Notes: generated by a model not told the origin, from the letters alone. Positions 1 through 9,697 are shown, numbered from the stretch's first letter. The stretch is 64,000 bases of DNA from Pseudomonas sp. Irchel s3f7 (GCF_900187615.1 NZ_FYDO01000022.1:52546-116545); one strand, 5' to 3'. Program-made: numbers and translations.

Positions 1-168
1 CGTTTGCAACTCGCCGACCACCACGGTGCAGGCGCCGCAGTCACCGCTGGCGCAGCCTTCTTTGGTGCCGGGTTTGCCCACATGATCGCGCAGATAGTTG
101 AGCACAGTCAGGTTCGGGTCCAGGGCGTGCTCGCTACGGAGTTCCTGGTTGAGTAAAAACTGGATCAC
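1..168 (-). CDS. xdhA: Xanthine dehydrogenase small subunit, 5' end only (partial)
   Basis: Only the first 56 codons lie in the window; the gene runs off the left edge. The protein opens with a plant-type [2Fe-2S] ferredoxin fold: the segment KEGCASGDCGACTVV carries the Cys-x4-Cys-x2-Cys cluster ligands expected at residues 40-50 of XdhA. XdhA is the FeS/FAD subunit that passes electrons from the molybdenum subunit XdhB during oxidation of hypoxanthine and xanthine to urate. The start is GTG at 168, chosen because GAGG lies 6 nt upstream and the product then begins MIQFLLN, as in the family. It is divergent from the GntR gene at 434, with two palindromes between them. Confidence 0.9.
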   Translation of the reverse strand, partial: MIQFLLNQELRSEHALDPNLTVLNYLRDHVGKPGTKEGCASGDCGACTVVVGELQT

Positions 169-226
169 GGAAGACCTCGCAGACTCATTATTGTTGTTAG
201 CCGATTGGAGCTGAATTTAGCAGGTC

Positions 227-263
227 TGACTTTTCGGTCAATGGTTTTCTGACTTAAAGGTCA
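227..263. promoter_or_regulatory. Paired TGAC-N6-GTCA palindromes between xdhA and the GntR gene
   Basis: Two copies of the inverted repeat TGAC-N6-GTCA occur at 227-240 (spacer TTTTCG) and 250-263 (spacer TTAAAG). Their centres are 23 bp apart, about two helical turns. They sit in the 265-bp divergent gap between xdhA (start 168) and the GntR regulator (start 434). The simplest reading is a double operator for a dimeric regulator, plausibly the adjacent GntR protein, controlling purine breakdown. Regulator identity is inference. Confidence 0.5.
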
Positions 264-433
264 GGAATGTGCATTTTGATGGTCAATGACTCCTTTGTTC
301 ATTATTGACCCTCCTTCAATTGCCTGCTTTGTGCTTGAATCGTGCCAAAACCACCGGGCAGGCCCTGCGCCATGACGTACCAATTGCGCTACACTGCGCC
401 GCTTGTGCAGATCGAAGAGTTTGAAGGACAACC

Positions 434-1093
434 ATGACGTTCAAGGCGCCGGACAGCCTCGCCGAGCAAATTGCTCACCACCTCGCCGAACGCATCATTC
501 GCGGTGAAATGAAGCCCGGTGAGCGCATCCAGGAACAGAAGGTCACGCTGGCTCTCAACGTCAGTCGCGGATCGGTTCGCGAGGCATTGTTGATCCTTGA
601 GCGTCGGCACCTGATCGCCATCCTGCCGCGACGTGGCGCCCACGTGACGGAGCTCACTGCGCATAAAGTGCAAAGCCTGTGCACGCTGATGAGCGAGTTG
701 TACATCCTGCTCGGCAACGCCGTGGCCAGTGGCTGGAAGACTCAAGCCGACATGGCGCCGTTCGTACAGATCCAGCAGCGCCTGACCGACAGTTTCGAGC
801 GGCAGGACATCCGCACCTTCGTCGACGACAGTTTCAATGTGATGCGCGCTGCGTATCCGTTCGCCGACAATCCGTATTTGCAGGAAACCGTCGAGAATCT
901 GCAGCCGGCCATGAGCCGCGCGTATTTTCTCGCCCTGGATCAGCGCAAGGCGTCGATGAGCGAGTATCTGGAACTGTTCGAGCGTCTGCTTGCGGCCGTG
1001 CTGGCCCGTGATATTGCACAGATCCGCGAAGTGCTGACGGCGTATGCCCAGCGCAGCTGCGATCTGGTGATCTCTGCCCTGACGGATGCTTAA
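434..1093 (+). CDS. GntR-family transcriptional regulator (FadR-like)
   Basis: 219 aa. Residues about 5-75 form a GntR winged helix-turn-helix: the segment LAEQIAHHLAERIIRGEMKPG and the recognition-helix stretch VSRGSVREALLILE match the family pattern. Residues about 95-210 are an all-helical effector domain of FCD type. Regulators of this class usually bind small acids or catabolic intermediates. The gene is divergent from xdhA and separated from it by two palindromes, so control of xanthine dehydrogenase is a reasonable but unproven role. The stop is 2 bp before the smc start, so smc may be read through from this promoter. Ligand unknown. Confidence 0.85.
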   Translation: MTFKAPDSLAEQIAHHLAERIIRGEMKPGERIQEQKVTLALNVSRGSVREALLILERRHLIAILPRRGAHVTELTAHKVQSLCTLMSELYILLGNAVASGWKTQADMAPFVQIQQRLTDSFERQDIRTFVDDSFNVMRAAYPFADNPYLQETVENLQPAMSRAYFLALDQRKASMSEYLELFERLLAAVLARDIAQIREVLTAYAQRSCDLVISALTDA

Positions 1094-1095
1094 GC

Positions 1096-4000
1096 GTGCG
1101 GCTAAAGTGCATCAAGCTCGCGGGGTTCAAGTCCTTCGTCGATCCGACCACGGTGAACTTCCCCAGTAACATGGCGGCGGTTGTCGGCCCCAATGGCTGC
1201 GGCAAGTCGAACATCATTGACGCCGTTCGCTGGGTGATGGGCGAGAGTTCGGCGAAGAACCTCCGTGGCGAATCGATGACTGACGTCATCTTCAACGGCT
1301 CCACCAGTCGCAAACCGGTGAGTCAGGCGAGCATCGAGCTGGTGTTCGATAACTCCGACGGCACATTGCTCGGCGAATACGCCGCCTACGCGGAAATTTC
1401 CATTCGCCGCAAAGTAACGCGCGACAGCCAGACCACTTACTACCTCAACGGCACCAAATGCCGCCGTCGCGACATCACCGACATCTTCCTCGGCACCGGC
1501 CTCGGCCCGCGCAGCTATTCGATCATCGAGCAGGGGATGATCTCCAAGCTGATCGAGTCCAAGCCTGAAGACCTGCGCAACTTTATTGAAGAAGCCGCAG
1601 GCATCTCCAAGTACAAGGAGCGCCGGCGCGAGACCGAAAACCGCATCCGCCGCACCCACGAAAACCTCGAGCGTCTGACCGACCTGCGCGAAGAACTGAC
1701 GCGCCAGCTCGAACGCTTGCACCGTCAGGCCGAGGCCGCCAAGAAATATCAGGAATACAAAGGCGAGGAGCGACAGCTCAAGGCCCAGCTCTCGGCCCTG
1801 CGCTGGCAGGCGCTGAACGACCAGGTCGGGCAGCGTGAAGCAATCATCGGCACTCAGGAAGTTTCGTTCGAAGCGCTGGTGGCCGAGCAGCGCAATGCTG
1901 ATGCGAGCATCGAACGCTTGCGCGATGGCCATCATGATCTGTCCGAGCGCTTCAATCTGGTCCAGGGGCGCTTCTATTCGGTCGGCGGCGACATCGCCCG
2001 GGTCGAGCAGAGCATCCAGCACGGTCAGCAGCGCTTGCGCCAGTTGCAGGACGATCTGAAAGAAGCCGAACGCGCGCGCCTGGAAACCGAATCTCACCTG
2101 GGCCACGACCGCACGCTGTTGCTGACCCTCGGCGAAGAGCTGGACATGCTCACGCCAGAGCAGGAAGTTACCAGCGCCGCTGCAGAAGAAGCCGCCGCTG
2201 CGCTGGAAGACTCCGAAACCACCATGCACGGCTGGCAAGAGCAGTGGGATACCTTCAACCTCACCGCCGCCGAGCCTCGGCGTCAGGCCGAAGTGCAGCA
2301 GTCGCGCATCCAGCAACTGGAAACCAGCCTGGAACGGCTGGCCGAACGGCAGAAGCGTCTCGGCGAAGAACGCGCCTTGCTTTCGGCCGATCCGGAAGAC
2401 GCAGCGATCATGGAGCTCAGCGAACAGCTCGCTGAATCCGAAGCGACGCTCGAGGATTTGCAGACCAGCGAAGAAGCACAGGTCGAAAAGCTTGAGCAAT
2501 TGCGGCAGGAGCTGCAGCAAGCGCTGTCGGCGCAACAGCAGGCGCAGGGTGATTTGCAGCGGCTCAATGGTCGACTGGCCTCGCTGGAAGCCTTGCAGCA
2601 AGCCGCACTTGACCCTGGCACCGGCACCGCCGAATGGCTGCGCGAACAGAATCTTGCGAATCGCCCACGCCTGGCTGAAGGCCTGAAGGTTGAAGCAGGT
2701 TGGGAGCTGGCGGTGGAAACCGTGCTTGGCGCCGATCTGCAAGCGGTGCTGGTGGATGATTTCAAAGGTTTTGATCTGGCCGGGTTCACCCAGGGCGACC
2801 TGCGTTTGCTCAGTCCGGCTGGCGATGGCGTGCGGGTGGCGGGCAGCCTGCTCGACAAGGTCGAGGCCCAGATCGATCTGTCACCGTGGCTGGGGCAGGT
2901 CAAACCGGTCGACAGTCTCGAGCAGGCCCTGGCGTTGCGCGCTCAATTGACCGCCGGCCAGAGCCTGATCAGTCGCGATGGTTATTGGGTCGGTCGACAT
3001 TTTCTGCGGGTGCGTCGAGCCAGTGAAGCCGAAAGCGGCGTGCTTGCCCGCGGTCAGGAAATCCAGCAGTTGGGGCTAGAGCGCGACGAGCGCGAAGCCA
3101 CCGTCGAAGCCCTGGAAACCCAGCTTCAGAATCTCAGGGCGCAGCAGCGTCAGCAGGAAAACGGTCGCGAACATCTGCGTCGTCTGCTGCAGGACGAAGC
3201 GCGTCAGCAAGGTGAGCTCAAGGCGCAATTGTCTGCCGGTAAAGCCAAGGCGGAACAGTTGACCTTGCGTCGCACACGTCTCGACGACGAGCTCGTCGAG
3301 CTGGACGAACAGCGTGCGCTGGAACACGAAAACATCGGCGAAGCGCGCCTGCAATTGCAGGAGGCCCTCGACAGCATGGCGCTGGACACCGAGCAGCGCG
3401 AATTGCTGCTGGCCCAGCGCGACAGCTTGCGCGAACGTCTGGACCGGGTGCGTCAGGAAGCGCGGCAGCACAAAGATCACGCGCATCAATTGGCGGTGCG
3501 CCTGGGCTCGCTCAAGGCCCAGCACGATTCGACGCGTCAGGCGCTGGAGCGCCTGGAGATGCAGTCCGAACGCCTGACCGAAAAGCGCGAACAGCTGAGC
3601 CTCAATCTGGAGGAGGGCGAGGCACCACTCGAAGAGCTGCGCCTGAAACTCGAAGAGTTGCTCGACAAGCGCATGACCGTCGACGAAGAACTCAAGACTG
3701 CACAGATCGCCATGGAAGACGCCGACCGCGAACTGCGCGACGCCGAGAAGCGCCGCAGCCAGGCCGAGCAACAATCCCAACTGATTCGCAGCCAGCTCGA
3801 AACCCAGCGCATGGAATGGCAGGCCCTGACCGTGCGCCGCAAGGCGTTGCAGGACCAGTTGCTGGAAGACGGCTACGACTTGCACGGCGTGCTCGCCACG
3901 CTGACCGCCGAGGCCAACGAGAAAGACGCCGAGGAAGAGCTCGAGCGCATCGCCGCGCGGATTGCGCGCCTTGGTGCGATCAACCTCGCGGCCATTGACG

Positions 4001-4584
4001 AGTACCAGCAACAATCAGAACGTAAACGTTATCTGGATGCACAGAACGACGATCTGGTGGAAGCCCTTGAAACGCTTGAGAACGTGATTCGCAAGATCGA
4101 CAAGGAAACCCGTAACCGTTTCAAAGATACCTTTGATCAGATCAATGGCGGTTTACAGGCGCTTTTCCCAAAAGTTTTCGGTGGCGGGCGCGCGTATTTG
4201 GAACTGACGGGCGAAGATCTACTCGATACAGGGGTAACGATCATGGCGCAGCCGCCAGGTAAGAAGAACAGCACCATCCATTTGCTCTCCGGTGGCGAAA
4301 AAGCCCTGACCGCATTGGCACTGGTTTTTGCGATCTTCAAGTTGAACCCGGCGCCGTTCTGCATGCTCGATGAAGTTGACGCGCCACTGGATGACGCTAA
4401 CGTTGGACGCTACGCACGGCTGGTAAAGGAAATGTCGCAAACGGTGCAGTTCATCTACATCACCCACAACAAGATCGCCATGGAAATGGCGGAGCAATTG
4501 ATGGGGGTGACGATGCACGAACCGGGTTGTTCGCGATTGGTTGCCGTGGATGTGGAGGAGGCGATGGCGATGGTGGATGCCTGA
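1096..4584 (+). CDS. smc: Chromosome partition protein Smc
   Basis: 1162 aa with the full SMC architecture. Walker A is GPNGCGKSN at residues 31-39. Two long coiled coils rich in Glu, Gln, Arg and Leu flank a hinge at about 510-650. The C-terminal head has the ABC signature LLSGGEKAL from residue 1063 and Walker B CMLDEVD at 1089-1095, with the D-loop following. Smc dimers with ScpA/ScpB extrude DNA loops and help segregate chromosomes. Translation starts at GTG 1096, 2 bp after the GntR stop; starting here gives the canonical MRLKCIKLAGFKSFVDPT N-terminus. No frameshift seen. Confidence 0.97.
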   Translation: MRLKCIKLAGFKSFVDPTTVNFPSNMAAVVGPNGCGKSNIIDAVRWVMGESSAKNLRGESMTDVIFNGSTSRKPVSQASIELVFDNSDGTLLGEYAAYAEISIRRKVTRDSQTTYYLNGTKCRRRDITDIFLGTGLGPRSYSIIEQGMISKLIESKPEDLRNFIEEAAGISKYKERRRETENRIRRTHENLERLTDLREELTRQLERLHRQAEAAKKYQEYKGEERQLKAQLSALRWQALNDQVGQREAIIGTQEVSFEALVAEQRNADASIERLRDGHHDLSERFNLVQGRFYSVGGDIARVEQSIQHGQQRLRQLQDDLKEAERARLETESHLGHDRTLLLTLGEELDMLTPEQEVTSAAAEEAAAALEDSETTMHGWQEQWDTFNLTAAEPRRQAEVQQSRIQQLETSLERLAERQKRLGEERALLSADPEDAAIMELSEQLAESEATLEDLQTSEEAQVEKLEQLRQELQQALSAQQQAQGDLQRLNGRLASLEALQQAALDPGTGTAEWLREQNLANRPRLAEGLKVEAGWELAVETVLGADLQAVLVDDFKGFDLAGFTQGDLRLLSPAGDGVRVAGSLLDKVEAQIDLSPWLGQVKPVDSLEQALALRAQLTAGQSLISRDGYWVGRHFLRVRRASEAESGVLARGQEIQQLGLERDEREATVEALETQLQNLRAQQRQQENGREHLRRLLQDEARQQGELKAQLSAGKAKAEQLTLRRTRLDDELVELDEQRALEHENIGEARLQLQEALDSMALDTEQRELLLAQRDSLRERLDRVRQEARQHKDHAHQLAVRLGSLKAQHDSTRQALERLEMQSERLTEKREQLSLNLEEGEAPLEELRLKLEELLDKRMTVDEELKTAQIAMEDADRELRDAEKRRSQAEQQSQLIRSQLETQRMEWQALTVRRKALQDQLLEDGYDLHGVLATLTAEANEKDAEEELERIAARIARLGAINLAAIDEYQQQSERKRYLDAQNDDLVEALETLENVIRKIDKETRNRFKDTFDQINGGLQALFPKVFGGGRAYLELTGEDLLDTGVTIMAQPPGKKNSTIHLLSGGEKALTALALVFAIFKLNPAPFCMLDEVDAPLDDANVGRYARLVKEMSQTVQFIYITHNKIAMEMAEQLMGVTMHEPGCSRLVAVDVEEAMAMVDA

Positions 4585-4842
4585 GTCGAGGCTTGCAGGA
4601 CGATTGTGTATGGTCTGTAGGACTTGTTTACGGGTATCGACTTGCTGGCCAATCGACATATTCGCGTAAGCCGGGGCTGTAGACGGTGTAAAGTTGCCTT
4701 TGGTCGTGCTAGTTTAATGTCAATTTTTCGTATACGTGGCACAAAACGCCTGTCAGAACATAGGGTTGGCGCCACGTTTTAAAGCGGTTTACAGGCTGTA
4801 AACCCCTTATTTTTCAGCATTTTTATAGAGGCACGGGATTAC

Positions 4843-5697
4843 ATGGAAATCGGTCTGCGCGAGTGGCTGATCGTCATCGGCATTATTGTCATTGCCGGTA
4901 TTCTTTTCGATGGCTGGCGCCGTATGCGCGGTGGCAAGGGAAAATTGAAGTTCCGCCTTGATCGAAACCTGTCCAACCTGCCGGACGAGGACACCAGCGC
5001 TGAGCTGTTGGGCCCGCCGCGTGTGCTGGATACGCATAAAGAGCCGCAACTGGACGAGCACGATCTGCCGTCGGTGAGCATGCCTGCCCGTGAGCCTCGC
5101 GAGTCGGGCTCCAAGCGCGGCAAGCGGGGTCACAGCGAACCTTCGCAGGGCGACATGAACCTCAGCCTGGATCTGGACGGCGGCCCGAGCTTCAGCAGCC
5201 GTGACGACGATTTCCCGGATGACACCAAGGCTTCGCCATCGGTCGGCGAAAAAGATCAGCCGCAAGCTGAAGAAGTCCTGGTGATCAGCGTGATCTGCCG
5301 TGACGCGGCAGGCTTCAAGGGCCCAGCGCTGTTGCAGAACATTCTGGAGAGTGGTTTGCGTTTCGGCGAGATGGACATTTTCCATCGGCACGAAAGCATG
5401 GCAGGCAACGGCGAAGTGCTGTTCTCCATGGCTAACGCGGTCAAGCCAGGCGTGTTTGACCTGGACGACATCGACCACTTCAGCACGCCGGCCGTGAGCT
5501 TCTTCCTCGGTCTGCCGGGTCCGCGTCATCCGAAGCAAGCGTTTGACGTAATGGTGGCAGCGGCGCGCAAATTGTCCCAGGAGCTGAACGGCGAACTGAA
5601 GGACGATCAGCGCAGCGTACTGACTGCCCAGACGATCGAGCACTACCGTCAGCGCATCGTCGAGTTCGAACGTCGTGCACTGACCCAGAAGCGTTGA
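4843..5697 (+). CDS. zipA: Cell division protein ZipA
   Basis: 284 aa. An N-out single-pass membrane anchor (about residues 7-22, LREWLIVIGIIVIAGILF) is followed by a basic patch, a charged flexible linker to about residue 140, and a globular ZipA C-terminal domain (about 145-280) that binds the conserved FtsZ tail. ZipA tethers FtsZ protofilaments to the inner membrane at the early divisome. The order smc-zipA-ligA is standard in Pseudomonas. The 258-bp gap before it is gene-free and probably holds the promoter. Start ATG 4843 is the only one placing the anchor at the extreme N-terminus. Confidence 0.95.
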   Translation: MEIGLREWLIVIGIIVIAGILFDGWRRMRGGKGKLKFRLDRNLSNLPDEDTSAELLGPPRVLDTHKEPQLDEHDLPSVSMPAREPRESGSKRGKRGHSEPSQGDMNLSLDLDGGPSFSSRDDDFPDDTKASPSVGEKDQPQAEEVLVISVICRDAAGFKGPALLQNILESGLRFGEMDIFHRHESMAGNGEVLFSMANAVKPGVFDLDDIDHFSTPAVSFFLGLPGPRHPKQAFDVMVAAARKLSQELNGELKDDQRSVLTAQTIEHYRQRIVEFERRALTQKR

Positions 5698-5730
5698 ATT
5701 TGGAAGTGTGTGGGCATGACTGCCACGCGC

Positions 5731-5797
5731 TGTAGGAGCCGGCTTGCTGGCGATGCGGACTTGAAACCGCCATCGCCGGCAAGCCGGACTCCTACAA
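5731..5797. repeat. REP inverted pair between zipA and ligA
   Basis: A family-A REP (TGTAGGAGCCGGCTTGCTGG, then CGATG) is followed about 20 bp later by its inverted partner ending in CTCCTACA. The pair can fold into a long hairpin and probably also buffers transcription between zipA and ligA. Confidence 0.85.
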
Positions 5798-5863
5798 TGA
5801 ATCTGCGCCGCATCAACAGATTGAGCAGCCTCGGCTGCTCTTTTGCTTTATGAGAGAACACCC

Positions 5864-8221
5864 ATGACTGCCGCCGAAAACCGCGTTCTAGCGCTGCGCG
5901 CCGAGCTGGATCAGCACAACTACCGTTACCACGTCCTCGACGAGCCGAGCATTCCGGACGCCGAGTACGACCGTTTGTTCAACGAGCTCAAGGCCCTCGA
6001 AGCGGCCAATCCCGACTTGATCACCAGCGACTCGCCGACCCAGCGAGTGGGCAGCGCGGCGTTGTCGGCGTTTACCCAGGTGCGTCATGAAGTGCCGATG
6101 CTCAGCCTCGGCAACGCCTTCGAAGAAACCGACATGCGCGAGTTTGATCGCCGGGTGACCGAAGGTCTGGACCTGCCGGCCGGCGACCTGTTCGGTGGTG
6201 GCGCAACGGTTGAATACAGCTGCGAACCCAAGCTCGATGGCCTGGCGGTCAGTCTGTTGTATCAGAACGGCGTATTGGTTCGTGGCGCAACGCGGGGCGA
6301 CGGCACGACCGGCGAAGACATCAGCGTCAACGTGCGCACCGTGCGCAATATTCCGCTCAAGCTGCATGGCACGGGCTGGCCGCAAACCCTGGAAGTGCGT
6401 GGCGAAGTCTTTATGTCCAAGGCCGGTTTCGAGCGGCTCAATGCCACGCAACTGGAAGTTGGCGGCAAGACCTTCGCCAACCCGCGCAACGCGGCGGCAG
6501 GCAGCTTGCGTCAGCTGGACTCAAAGATCACCGCCAATCGTCCGCTGGAATTCTGCTGCTACGGCATCGGCCAGGTGTCGGCGGACATTGCCGATACGCA
6601 TATCGGCAATTTGCAGCAGCTCCAGGCCTGGGGCATGCCGATCAGTCATGAGCTGAAACTGGCCAATGGCATTGATGAGTGCCTCGATTATTATCGTGAC
6701 ATTGGTGAGCGCCGCAACGCGCTGCCCTATGAAATCGACGGCGTGGTGTTCAAGGTCAACAGCATCGCTTCCCAGCGCGAGCTGGGCTTTCGCGCCCGTG
6801 AGCCGCGTTGGGCCATCGCCCACAAATTCCCGGCCATGGAAGAGCTTACCGAGCTGCTGGATGTGGAGTTTCAAGTCGGTCGCACCGGTGCGGTGACGCC
6901 CGTGGCACGCTTGAAGCCGGTCAAGGTTGCCGGTGTCACCGTGGCCAACGCCACGCTGCACAATATGGACGAAGTGGCGCGTCTCGGTCTGATGATCGGC
7001 GACACGGTGATCATCCGTCGTGCCGGTGACGTGATTCCGCAAGTGGTGCAGGTGGTCATGGATCGTCGTCCGGAAAATGCCCGGCCGGTGCAGATTCCCG
7101 AGCAATGCCCGGTGTGCGGTTCCCATGTCGAACGCACACAGTTGATCAAGCGCAGCAAGGGCCGCGAGACCGTCAGCGAAGGCGCGGTGTACCGCTGCGT
7201 CGGCCGCCTGGCCTGCGGCGCGCAGCTTAAGCAGGCGATTATCCATTTCGTTTCCCGTCGCGCCATGGACATTGAAGGCTTGGGCGACAAGAGCGTCGAG
7301 CAGTTGGTGGATGAAGGGCTGGTCAGTTCGCCAGCCGATCTGTATGCCCTGAAATTCGAAGACATTGTCGACCTGGAAGGCTTTGCCGAACTGTCGAGCA
7401 AGAAGCTGCTCAGCGCCATCGAAGACAGCAAGAAACCGGGACTGGCGCGCTTCATCTATGCCCTCGGGATTCCCGATGTCGGTGAGGAGACGGCCAAGGT
7501 TCTGGCTCGCTCGCTGGGTTCGCTGGAGCGCGTGCAGCAAGCCTTGCCGCAGGTGCTGACGTACTTGCCGGATGTCGGCCTGGAAGTCGCGCATGAGATC
7601 CACAGTTTCTTCGAAGACACGCACAACCAGCAGGTGATCGCGGAACTGCTCAAGCATGGTTTGCAGATTCAGGATCAGGGTGAGTTGGGTGCCGAGTTCG
7701 CGGCCAGTACCACCCTGGGTGGTTTCCTCGACAAGCTGCACATTCCATCGGTCGGGCCGGGCGGGGCTCAGAAACTGGCTGACCGCTTCGGCTCGCTGCA
7801 AGCAGTGATCGGCGCAGACTGGCTGGACATGCGTCAGGCGCTTCCGGAGAAGCAGGCCAATTCGGTGCGCGAGTTCTTTGCGGTCGAGGAAAATCGTCAA
7901 TTGGCCGAAGCCGCCGAGAAGCAACTGGCCGATTTCGGCATGCACTGGCTGAGCGAAAAGAAAGTCGTCGAAGGCCTGCCGCTGGCCGGGCAGACCTGGG
8001 TGTTGACGGGTTCGCTGGAATTGATGAGTCGCGATATCGCCAAGGACAAGCTCGAACGCCTGGGAGCGAAAGTCGCCGGCTCGGTTTCTGCGAAAACCCA
8101 TTGTGTTGTTGCCGGGCCGGGAGCGGGGTCGAAGTTGACCAAGGCCAATGAGCTTGGGTTGAAAGTTTTGGATGAAGAGGCGTTTGTGGCGTTTTTGAGC
8201 ACGCACGGTATTACCGTGTGA
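5864..8221 (+). CDS. ligA: NAD-dependent DNA ligase LigA
   Basis: 785 aa. Order: Ia domain (1-70), adenylation domain with the AMP-accepting lysine in CEPKLDG (K123), OB fold, a four-cysteine zinc finger beginning CPVCGS and ending RLACGA, helix-hairpin-helix repeats (about 500-660), and a C-terminal BRCT domain (about 705-785). It seals nicks between Okazaki fragments and in repair using NAD. ATG 5864 is preferred over the in-frame TTG at 5843 because GAGAG lies just upstream and the product then begins MTAAENRV. It is longer than E. coli LigA (671 aa), as is usual in Pseudomonas. Confidence 0.97.
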   Translation: MTAAENRVLALRAELDQHNYRYHVLDEPSIPDAEYDRLFNELKALEAANPDLITSDSPTQRVGSAALSAFTQVRHEVPMLSLGNAFEETDMREFDRRVTEGLDLPAGDLFGGGATVEYSCEPKLDGLAVSLLYQNGVLVRGATRGDGTTGEDISVNVRTVRNIPLKLHGTGWPQTLEVRGEVFMSKAGFERLNATQLEVGGKTFANPRNAAAGSLRQLDSKITANRPLEFCCYGIGQVSADIADTHIGNLQQLQAWGMPISHELKLANGIDECLDYYRDIGERRNALPYEIDGVVFKVNSIASQRELGFRAREPRWAIAHKFPAMEELTELLDVEFQVGRTGAVTPVARLKPVKVAGVTVANATLHNMDEVARLGLMIGDTVIIRRAGDVIPQVVQVVMDRRPENARPVQIPEQCPVCGSHVERTQLIKRSKGRETVSEGAVYRCVGRLACGAQLKQAIIHFVSRRAMDIEGLGDKSVEQLVDEGLVSSPADLYALKFEDIVDLEGFAELSSKKLLSAIEDSKKPGLARFIYALGIPDVGEETAKVLARSLGSLERVQQALPQVLTYLPDVGLEVAHEIHSFFEDTHNQQVIAELLKHGLQIQDQGELGAEFAASTTLGGFLDKLHIPSVGPGGAQKLADRFGSLQAVIGADWLDMRQALPEKQANSVREFFAVEENRQLAEAAEKQLADFGMHWLSEKKVVEGLPLAGQTWVLTGSLELMSRDIAKDKLERLGAKVAGSVSAKTHCVVAGPGAGSKLTKANELGLKVLDEEAFVAFLSTHGITV

Positions 8222-8245
8222 TGCCCTACAGATCTACGCAACCCT

Positions 8246-8330
8246 TGTAGGCGCTGGCTTGCCAGTGAAGAGGCCAGAAAGATTGGTGCAAGGCTCAAGA
8301 CCGCCTTCGCCGGCAAGCCGGCTGCTACAA
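8246..8330. repeat. REP inverted pair downstream of ligA
   Basis: Two family-A REP units in opposite orientation (TTGTAGGCGCTGGCTTGCCA and the complement ending GGCTGCTACAA) flank a 40-bp spacer. Each has a base change from consensus (GGCGC, GCTGC). They sit 25 bp after the ligA stop. Confidence 0.75.
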
Positions 8331-8393
8331 AAAAGGGGAACGTTCTTGAAGCGGGAATGATCTAGTCTCTGCAAGCCTCAGGGAGAGATCGCC

Positions 8394-9560
8394 ATGTACC
8401 GTTTCTTCGAGCAGCTCAGCTCGCGCATTGCCGCCCCGTTCATGGGCGAGCACTCGCGCAACAGCAAGGTCTGGCCCTGTCGTTGCGGGCAGTCGCTGTT
8501 CTTTCGCAACAGCCAGTGCCTGGCGTGTTCGGCAGCTTTGGGTTATCAGCCTGAACAGAGCCGTTTAACCTCGCTGCAACCGGGTGAGCTGGCGGATACC
8601 TGGGTGCTCGACGCCGACCCGCAGGCGGGTGTGTACCGCCGCTGTGCCAACCTCGATTCACCTGCCGCGTGCAACTGGCTGCTTCCTGCCGGTCAGCGCG
8701 AAACGCTGTGCATCGCCTGTCGCCTTAATCGCACCATTCCCGACCTGTCGATCACCGAAAACCACGAACGCTGGCGCAAGGTGGAAACCGCCAAGCGCCG
8801 GATGGTCGCGCAATTGATCACGCTGGGGCTGCCGGTCATTGCCAAAATCGATGACGAAGAAATCGGGCTGGCATTTGATTTCATCGGCGAAGACCTTGAC
8901 GGAAAACCCCCGACCACCGGCCATGCCAATGGCTTGATCACCCTCGATATCAGGGAAGCTGACGACGCTCACCGCGAGCAGGTACGGGTGCAAATGCACG
9001 AACCGTATCGCACCTTGCTTGGGCATTTTCGCCATGAGGTCGGACACTATTACTGGGATCGGCTGATCGCCAACAGCCATTGGCTTGAGCCGTTTCGCGG
9101 CTTGTTCGGTGACGAGCGCGCCAGTTACGCCGACGCACTCGAACGGCATTATCAACAGGGTGCACCGCTGGACTGGCAACAGCGCTACGTCAGCGCCTAC
9201 GCCACCATGCATCCGTGGGAAGACTGGGCGGAAACCTGGGCGCATTACCTGCACATGATGGATGCGGTGGACACCGCACTGGGGTTCGGCATGAGTGCCC
9301 GGGAAATGGACTTCGACTACCAGCCGTTTACGCTAGAGACCCTCTACGATCCGCAGCATCCTGGCGGTGCGGCGTTCCTGTCGTTCGTCAATGCATGGAT
9401 CGAGTTGGCCGGAATGCTCAACGAATTGTCACGCAGCATGGGCCAGCCGGACTTCTATCCATTCGTCCTGCCATCGGCGGTGATCGCCAGGCTGCACTTT
9501 ATCCACCTGGTGATCCAGCAACAGGGCGGCAGGGCGGACGAGGTGCTGCAAGACTCGTAG
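8394..9560 (+). CDS. Predicted zinc-binding metallopeptidase with N-terminal zinc ribbon
   Basis: 388 aa. The N-terminus has two Cys-x-Cys/Cys-x2-Cys knuckles (CRCG near residue 25 and CLAC near 43) typical of a zinc ribbon, with further cysteines to about residue 106. The catalytic motif is HEVGH at residues 214-218 (H214, E215, H218), followed by the downstream Glu-rich region EDWAETWAHYLHM. This matches the uncharacterised zinc-ribbon plus zinc-peptidase family (DUF2248 type). Substrate is unknown. There is no signal peptide, so it is presumably cytoplasmic. The TAG stop at 9558-9560 lies at the edge of a degenerate REP-like sequence. SD GGGAGAG lies upstream of ATG 8394. Confidence 0.8.
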   Translation: MYRFFEQLSSRIAAPFMGEHSRNSKVWPCRCGQSLFFRNSQCLACSAALGYQPEQSRLTSLQPGELADTWVLDADPQAGVYRRCANLDSPAACNWLLPAGQRETLCIACRLNRTIPDLSITENHERWRKVETAKRRMVAQLITLGLPVIAKIDDEEIGLAFDFIGEDLDGKPPTTGHANGLITLDIREADDAHREQVRVQMHEPYRTLLGHFRHEVGHYYWDRLIANSHWLEPFRGLFGDERASYADALERHYQQGAPLDWQQRYVSAYATMHPWEDWAETWAHYLHMMDAVDTALGFGMSAREMDFDYQPFTLETLYDPQHPGGAAFLSFVNAWIELAGMLNELSRSMGQPDFYPFVLPSAVIARLHFIHLVIQQQGGRADEVLQDS

Positions 9561-9697
9561 AAGCTGGCGCAGGCTGCGATCTTTCCAGGCTGCGCATGTC
9601 CTTGACCTGATTCATGTTTTTTAATCTGTCTGGACGGTTGTAACTTCGCTTCAGATAGGTACAATGGCGCGGCTCGCCGACAGGTGAGCGTCGTTAT

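Noticed and set aside
1102..2742. 546-aa minus-strand ORF opposite smc
   Set aside because: High-GC antisense shadow of the smc coiled-coil region. The Gln/Leu/Phe-rich composition is just the complement of smc codons, and smc itself is intact.
6521..8206. 561-aa minus-strand ORF opposite ligA
   Set aside because: Antisense shadow. ligA is complete with all domains, and the antisense product shows no motif.
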